Shown here piece after piece: positions 24,532-29,145 of a stretch of DNA of 29,145 bases. The position numbers and the translations under genes are program-made. Each line of letters begins with the position of its first letter. Position 1 is the stretch's first letter. Source of the DNA: Methanobacterium sp. (GTDB lineage Archaea; Methanobacteriota; Methanobacteria; Methanobacteriales; Methanobacteriaceae); assembly GCA_015661405.1 (NCBI GenBank), contig JACWMK010000024.1:1-29145 (forward strand). Reading direction: 5' to 3'. The notes beneath the pieces were generated by a model. It searched no databases. It saw only the letters and a program-made list of their open reading frames with translations, and was not told the DNA's origin.

Positions 24532-25126
24532 TCAGATAATTGCCAATTCTCCTGCTGAAGTGATTTCCAATCGGTTTTGATGAATGAATCACATATCCCT
24601 TAATTCTATAATATGATTGTAAGTCATCCCTCTGCTAATACCCACTTTGATGAATAGTTTGTTAACGGAAGTTACTCCTTTCAGTACTTCCTCTAGAATT
24701 AATCTTTTAGTTATGGAAATTCCGAAGTTTAGGATGGGTAAATCAATGATATCATGGTCTTCCTCAGTGATGTATACAATCTTATCCACTTCTTCATGAC
24801 GAGCATAGCAACCGAAGAGAGCACCTAATGCTTGTGGTTTACGCCCTCCACTAATGTTCACGATAATTCTACGTCCATTTGCAGCTTCTTTTTACAATTA
24901 CTTCCACGGTGTCTTTAGCAATTTGTACTACATCATATATACTAGTGATCCGTGCTTCCACATCTATAACTTTAACCACTGTTTCTTGGAGCATACTTTC
25001 TGCTTTCATCTTTTTATCAGGAGCATCTTCTTCTCTTAATAAAACTAGCTTTTTAGGTGAAAGATGGGTGATAGAAGCCATTACCGGCTCTAGAGAGTAA
25101 ATGGTTGATATTAATGTGATGTCCAT
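24532..25126 (-). pseudogene. CARF-like winged-helix regulator (Csa3/DUF6293-like) broken by frameshift and stop
   Basis: The first frame (25126-24869) gives DITLISTIYSLEPVMASITH, LSPKKLVLLREEDAP and DVVQIAKDTVEVIVK. After a +1 change at an A5 run near 24890 the next frame continues EAANGRRIIVNISGGRKPQA, then LGALFGCYARHEEVDK, IDLPILNFGISITKRLILEE and the winged-helix part KVGISRGMTYNHIIELRDM. TGA at 24589-24591 then interrupts, but the same frame goes on FIHQNRLEITSAGELAII to TGA at 24532. One A deletion and TGA to GGA (Gly) would restore an intact protein of about 197 residues. Such proteins combine a nucleotide-sensing Rossmann-like domain with DNA binding, and some regulate CRISPR-cas genes. 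No CRISPR array is in the window. Confidence 0.8.
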
Positions 25127-25274
25127 AAATAATCACTTTACAATAATGCTTAATATATAATTGTTTACCATTAAACTGTTATATTATTGATTTCATCTTA
25201 GTTTAACATATTAATATAAGTTTGATTCAAAAAAAATAGAAGTAGGATAATAATTCATTAACAAAATCCGATTT

Positions 25275-25760
25275 TTATTTATTCATTTTTTTTAGTAAAC
25301 TTTCTTTAGCTTCTAATGCAGGTTTATATTCTGAATCTAATTCTATAGCCTTATTAAAATAATTTAAAGCTTCATCGTATTTTCCAAGTTTTCCAAGTGC
25401 TATTCCTTTGTTACTTAATGCTAGAACTTGATTCGGATATAATTCTAATGCTTTATTAAAACTTTTAATAGCTTCATCATATTTCTCAAGTTTACCTAAA
25501 GTGATTCCCCTGTTAATCCAAACCATTACAAATTTTGGATCAATCTCCAATGCTTTATTAAATGATTCTAAAGCCTTTTGATATTCCTCAAATTTCTCAT
25601 GGATTAATCCTTTACTATTCCATGCAAAATCATATTCAGGATCAACTTCAACAGCATTATTAAAACAATTCAGAGCTTCTTTATAGTTACCTTGTATCAA
25701 AAGTTTAGTACCTTTATTATACCATGATTTAGCACTTTTTAATTTATCTAAAAATCTCAT
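25275..25760 (-). CDS. TPR-repeat protein
   Basis: A 161-residue protein made of four tetratricopeptide repeats from about residue 11 to 158, with the classic pattern in each: SWYNKGTKLLIQGNYKEALN, AWNSKGLIHEKFEEYQKALE, VWINRGITLGKLEKYDEAIK and ALSNKGIALGKLGKYDEALN, each closed by A-x-E-x-[DY]P. TPR arrays serve protein-protein binding, so the role depends on unknown partners. Methanobacteriaceae have many such proteins. No signal peptide is seen. The gene is intact although both neighbours on the same strand are broken. Confidence 0.93.
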   Translation of the reverse strand: MRFLDKLKSAKSWYNKGTKLLIQGNYKEALNCFNNAVEVDPEYDFAWNSKGLIHEKFEEYQKALESFNKALEIDPKFVMVWINRGITLGKLEKYDEAIKSFNKALELYPNQVLALSNKGIALGKLGKYDEALNYFNKAIELDSEYKPALEAKESLLKKMNK

Positions 25761-25861
25761 TTTAAATTTCCATCCCTAAACTTTTAGGAAATACTTATTT
25801 ATTGATAGAATAAAAAATTTCTCATATTTAATATCAGGTTTTTCATTTGTCAAAACAGCAA

Positions 25862-26050
25862 TTATAAATAACCCGGTGATAGTATTATAAGAATTATTAT
25901 ACTAATAATGGTTTTATGGAATAAGAAATATTCTAATATTATAATTAGTATTAAGAGTAGTGTAACAACCTATCCTTGCCAAGTAATCGGGCTTAAAACC
26001 CGTCCAACTGTCTTTTTACCAAACCAAGATTCATTAGTGATTCATTTCAT
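25862..26050 (-). pseudogene. Small membrane protein interrupted by in-frame TGA and TAG
   Basis: One minus frame reads MK, TGA (26042-26044), ITNESWFGKKTVGRVLSP then ITWQG, TAG (25970-25972), VVTLLLILIIILEYFLFHK then TIISIIILIILSPGYL, and TAA at 25862-25864. The reading phase is kept throughout and both sides look like one protein: a polar head with a WQGW-VTL-like junction, then two hydrophobic segments. Small bacterial and archaeal proteins with a GW..P..WQGW motif before a membrane helix fit this, so TAG probably replaces TGG (Trp). The hydrophobic part has stayed open for 35 codons, so the stop is recent or is read through. Confidence 0.6.
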
Positions 26051-26228
26051 TTAAATTAGTTATACTAATGAAGATTAATAAAACTTTCTTTTAAATTTTA
26101 ATAAAATAAAAAAAAAATAATTATTGAGTTTAATTTTTATTTGGAATGTAAAGCATTAAAAAAAAAATAGTCATAATAAATTTCAAAATACTTAAAAAAT
26201 TATCTTTTTTTTAGTTATTTATTTATTT

Positions 26229-26957
26229 TTAATCCTCGTATGGTGCATATTGCAGATCAAGCTGTCCGCTGTTATATGCATTTTGAAGTTGTTGAGCATT
26301 CGTTAATTCATACCACGTGTATGGACTATTGAAATAAATGAATAAAATACCTGTTACCATATAATAATATGCTGCCAATCTTCCATATTCATACCAACAT
26401 ATATTGAAGTATAATGGAGCTCCACATCCTAAATTAAAATTAGGATTTCCACCCCTAACAGTTCCATGCCATACCATTACTACTTTTCCAACTTGTCCAT
26501 GCGCTTGAGCTCTCTCATTCAAATAATTCATAGCACTGCTTATATTGTTGAAAACCATACCATCCGAAACATATCTAAACCTACCATCTGGAACTCCGAA
26601 TATTAACATTTGCAATGAGCTTTCAATTAGCCAGGTATATGAATTATTCTCAGCATAATTTGATTCACTATCTTGAAATCCTAGTTCTTCTATAAAAACA
26701 TTACCATTCTGATAACAAGGATAACCGTTTGTATGACCCGCTAAGTGTACAACTAATGCTGTATTTGATCCTCTCTCCTCTGCATATTGGGCTAAGAGAT
26801 TAGAATGTGGGCTTCCAGTATACATGTCAGGATTTGATATTTTAACAAAACTAAGCCTGCCTAACGGCTCGATATCACCATTAGACGTGCTGAGTATAAC
26901 ATAAGTAGATCCTAGTATTATTAAAATAATAATAGAAGCTATTATTTTATATTTCAT
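26229..26957 (-). CDS. Secreted or membrane-anchored protein of unknown function
   Basis: A 242-residue protein with an N-terminal signal or anchor helix (IIASIIILIILGSTYVIL) and an extracellular part rich in Tyr, Asn and Gly. Distinct stretches are NTALVVHLAGHTNGYPCYQN, ESSLQMLIFGVPDGRFRYVS, NYLNERAQAHGQVGKVVMVW, HGTVRGGNPNFNLGCGAPLY and WYELTNAQQLQNAYNSGQLD. Conserved-looking His and Cys residues could be catalytic or structural, but I recognise no family. GGAG lies about 14 nt before ATG 26957. A TATA-like TTATATAG lies near 27080 on this strand, which would give a leader of about 100 nt. Confidence 0.75.
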   Translation of the reverse strand: MKYKIIASIIILIILGSTYVILSTSNGDIEPLGRLSFVKISNPDMYTGSPHSNLLAQYAEERGSNTALVVHLAGHTNGYPCYQNGNVFIEELGFQDSESNYAENNSYTWLIESSLQMLIFGVPDGRFRYVSDGMVFNNISSAMNYLNERAQAHGQVGKVVMVWHGTVRGGNPNFNLGCGAPLYFNICWYEYGRLAAYYYMVTGILFIYFNSPYTWYELTNAQQLQNAYNSGQLDLQYAPYED

Positions 26958-27168
26958 ATACTATCTTTTACTCCGTGAACTGATAATTAGTAAACCATCT
27001 TTATTCGGGGTTTCTATGTTAAATACTTATTCCATATTCTCCCCTAAAAATGGATGTTATAATTAATATTACATAACTGTACTATATAAAAAGTTTTACA
27101 AAGAATTGACTATATATGAAATAATTACTCTATTATCAAAGATTTCTTTATCTATTAAAAAAAAATAT

Positions 27169-27186
27169 GTTAAAATATATTTTAAC
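27169..27186. promoter_or_regulatory. Perfect 18-bp palindrome
   Basis: GTTAAAATATATTTTAAC reads the same on both strands. In such AT-rich DNA chance palindromes are not rare, but 18 bp with GC ends is notable. It lies between divergent promoters. Confidence 0.35.
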
Positions 27187-27549
27187 TTATTAAATTCATT
27201 AAATAATTTCTCATTAATTAAATTTTTTATTTTAGGCTAAATTTGAGATTTAAGTAGTAAATCAATTTTCGTGTTAATCATTATCTATTAAGATAAAAAA
27301 ATAATTTATATAAATCTCTTTTTTATTTTTTTTTAGATTACAAGAAATAATTTTGAATATTTTTTTTAATAATGAATTTGAGGTTAATATTAAATTTTAG
27401 CAAAAGTATAATGCAAAAAACCCTTTAATATGTTAAATGTTAGTAAAAAATTTTTGAATGGAATTTTTGCATCGTTTTATTTAAGGTCTTTTAGCTTAAA
27501 AAAAAAAGATAGAATAAAAATAAAAAAGAAGCAATTAATCTCCATGTTG

Positions 27550-27558
27550 TATATAAAG
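27550..27558 (+). promoter_or_regulatory. TATA box of gadB
   Basis: TATATAAAG lies 40-48 bp before the start codon, predicting transcription from about 27578 and a leader near 20 nt with GGAGGTG as ribosome binding site. Confidence 0.6.
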
Positions 27559-27597
27559 TTAAAAAAAAGGATATGATTATTTGGAGGTGTGAATTGA

Positions 27598-29001
27598 ATG
27601 TTATCGGAGAAAAAAAATTTAGATAAACTAAAAAAATCTGAAAAGGAACATAATAATAATACAACTCCTTATGGAAGCAGATATTTTGATAAAAGTATAC
27701 CAAAATTTGAACTGCCCAAGGAAGGAATGCCTGCATCTGCTGCTTATCAATTAATACATGATGAATTGAATTTAGATGGTAATCCTGCGTTGAATTTAGC
27801 AAGTTTTGTAACAACTTGGATGGAACCTCAAGCTGATAAATTGATAATGGAATCTATTGACAAAAATTATGTGGATAATGATGAATATCCACAAACAGAG
27901 AAAATACAGGAAAGAAGCATTAACATGCTAGCTAGATTATTTAACGCGCCTGAAGAATGTATTTCCATGGGAACAGCTACTATTGGGTCATCAGAAGCTA
28001 TAATGTTAGGGTTATTAGCCCATAAATGGACGTGGAGAGAGCGTAGAAAAGCTGAGGGTAAAGATAGTGATAAACCTAACATTGTGATGGGTGCAGATGT
28101 TCATACTGTATGGGAGAAATTCGCCCGTTACTTTGATGTGGAATTGAAGTTGATTCCATTACAAGAGGATTTGTATACTATAACCGCTGATGATGTAGCA
28201 GAGGAAATTGATGAAAACACCATAGCAGTTGGTGCAGTTATAGGAACCACTTTTACAGGTCAGATGGATCCTATAAAAGATATTAATGACGTGTTAATCA
28301 AAATCAGGGATGATAAAGGTTGGGATATACCGATTCATGTTGACGGTGCCAGTGGAGGATTTATCGCTCCATTCCTTTATCCTAATCTTTTATGGGATTT
28401 CAGGTTAGAACAAGTTAAATCCATTAATGTATCCGGTCATAAATATGGTTTGGTTTACCCCGGTGTTGGATGGCTGATTTTTAAGGATAAAGTTGATATA
28501 CCAGATGATCTTGTTTTTAACATTAATTATTTAGGCGGTAATATGGCTAATTATAGCCTTAATTTCTCCAAGGGTAGTAGCACCATCATTGCACAATATT
28601 ATAACTTCATAAGATTAGGTTTTGATGGTTACAGAGATATAATGGATATTATGAGCGAAAACGCTAAATATTTAGCAAATGAATTATTGAAAACCGGTAA
28701 ATTTGAAGTAATTAATAAAAACGTGACGTTTCCACTTGTTACTGTGAAGTTAAAGGATGCTGATTTCACAGTTTTCCAATTATCAGAGAAACTTAGAGAG
28801 AAAGGGTGGATAATACCTGCTTACACGTTACCTAAAAACGCAGAGGATATAGCAGTTTTGAGAATGGTAATCAAAGAAAATTTTGGTAGAGATATGGTAG
28901 AATGTTTAATAGCGGATATAATGGAGGAATATAAAAACTTAGAATCGGATGAAAAAGAAGAAATCCATAAATTAAAGGAAAACCTATCCTTATTATATTA
29001 A
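27598..29001 (+). CDS. gadB: Glutamate decarboxylase (PLP-dependent)
   Basis: Converts glutamate to GABA and CO2 and consumes a proton, the basis of acid resistance in gut bacteria. Length 467 matches E. coli GadB (466). Seen: PYGSRYFDKSIPKFELPKEG, ALNLASFVTTWMEPQADKL, EYPQTEKIQERSINMLARLF, GTATIGSSEAIMLG, IHVDGASGGFIAPF with Asp249, and SINVSGHKYGLVYPGVGW with the PLP lysine Lys282. This is the bacterial GadA/GadB type, not the shorter archaeal tyrosine/aspartate decarboxylase MfnA. GGAGGTG lies 8-14 nt before ATG. No GadC antiporter follows within the window. The N-terminal tail is lysine-rich. Transfer from a gut bacterium is likely (inference). Confidence 0.95.
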   Translation: MLSEKKNLDKLKKSEKEHNNNTTPYGSRYFDKSIPKFELPKEGMPASAAYQLIHDELNLDGNPALNLASFVTTWMEPQADKLIMESIDKNYVDNDEYPQTEKIQERSINMLARLFNAPEECISMGTATIGSSEAIMLGLLAHKWTWRERRKAEGKDSDKPNIVMGADVHTVWEKFARYFDVELKLIPLQEDLYTITADDVAEEIDENTIAVGAVIGTTFTGQMDPIKDINDVLIKIRDDKGWDIPIHVDGASGGFIAPFLYPNLLWDFRLEQVKSINVSGHKYGLVYPGVGWLIFKDKVDIPDDLVFNINYLGGNMANYSLNFSKGSSTIIAQYYNFIRLGFDGYRDIMDIMSENAKYLANELLKTGKFEVINKNVTFPLVTVKLKDADFTVFQLSEKLREKGWIIPAYTLPKNAEDIAVLRMVIKENFGRDMVECLIADIMEEYKNLESDEKEEIHKLKENLSLLY

Positions 29002-29145
29002 AAAAATTAAAAATAATTTATAAATAAAACTTTTTATTTTCAAATATTAGTAAGATTAATTGAAAAAATTATTTATGGTTATAATAAAAAAATAATATCA
29101 TTATAATCTTTTTTTTTTATTTCCAAAATTCTTTTTTTTTATTTA
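29002..29145 (+). terminator. Oligo-T region after gadB
   Basis: Several T runs (T5 near 29032 and two runs of 9-10 near 29109 and 29132) follow the stop codon and would end transcription. Nothing else is seen before the window edge. Confidence 0.4.

Larger units (their letters stand above)
26958..27597. other. Divergent intergenic region with palindromes and the gadB promoter
   Basis: About 640 AT-rich bases between divergent genes. It holds a perfect 18-bp palindrome at 27169-27186, an inverted repeat ATGCAAAAA (27411-27419) and TTTTTGCAT (27464-27472), and a TATA box for gadB at 27550-27558. No coding remnant was seen. Confidence 0.55.

Noticed and set aside
24589..24591. TGA as a selenocysteine codon
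   Set aside because: The residue expected there is Gly in a linker after the winged helix, the gene also carries a frameshift, and no SECIS-like structure was seen.
25970..26025. GC-rich block first suspected to be a structured RNA
   Set aside because: It reads as protein on the minus strand (ESWFGKKTVGRVLSPITWQG), so the composition is explained by the broken membrane-protein gene.
27491..28082. Minus-strand open frames of 107 and 71 codons
   Set aside because: Antisense to gadB and its leader.

Overview
The window looks like a low-GC methanogenic archaeon of the Methanobacteriaceae, most like Methanosphaera or Methanobrevibacter; this is an inference from gene content. The evidence is a 69-residue archaeal histone, an LL-diaminopimelate aminotransferase, ribosome binding sites of the GGTGAT/GGAGG type, TATA-box promoters, oligo-T tracts after genes and very AT-rich intergenic DNA. 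Several genes look bacterial in origin (split GshF-type glutathione synthesis, glutamate decarboxylase, RNase III), which would fit a gut methanogen living among bacteria. No rRNA, tRNA or CRISPR array was recognised.

Layout. Positions 1-2300 (minus) hold a two-gene glutathione or gamma-glutamylcysteine module. Then come a secreted protein with an apparent non-AUG start (3108-4112), a universal stress protein, a doubly frameshifted secreted-protein pseudogene (4951-5483), a 14-helix drug-type MFS exporter and an AbrB-like regulator preceded by dyad repeats with a 32-bp period. Positions 7990-8383 are a decayed transposase. Positions 8526-11756 form a controlled unit: twin operators, an iron-sulfur aldo/keto reductase, LarC (nickel-pincer cofactor synthesis) and a TetR regulator.

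Positions 12052-13275 carry virus debris (C-terminal terminase fragment, a small helical protein) and a candidate small RNA. Next are a nitroreductase-RNase III operon, a divergent DHH phosphoesterase, and a second TetR gene with two perfect 15-bp palindromes followed by an amidohydrolase. The 17.5-24.4 kb part holds two small acidic proteins, the histone, a HEPN-domain protein driven from a TA-repeat promoter, dapL, a receiver-histidine kinase, a membrane protein and an AHSA1-like protein.

Positions 24402-26050 are a decay zone: a CARF-winged-helix regulator broken by a frameshift and a stop, a TPR protein that is intact, and a small membrane protein interrupted by in-frame stops. A secreted protein and a complete glutamate decarboxylase close the window.

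The themes are redox, thiol and acid stress, two TetR-controlled metabolic units with visible operators, and many recently broken genes. Four reading frames need a shift in the same (+1) direction, so decay should be separated from sequence error.
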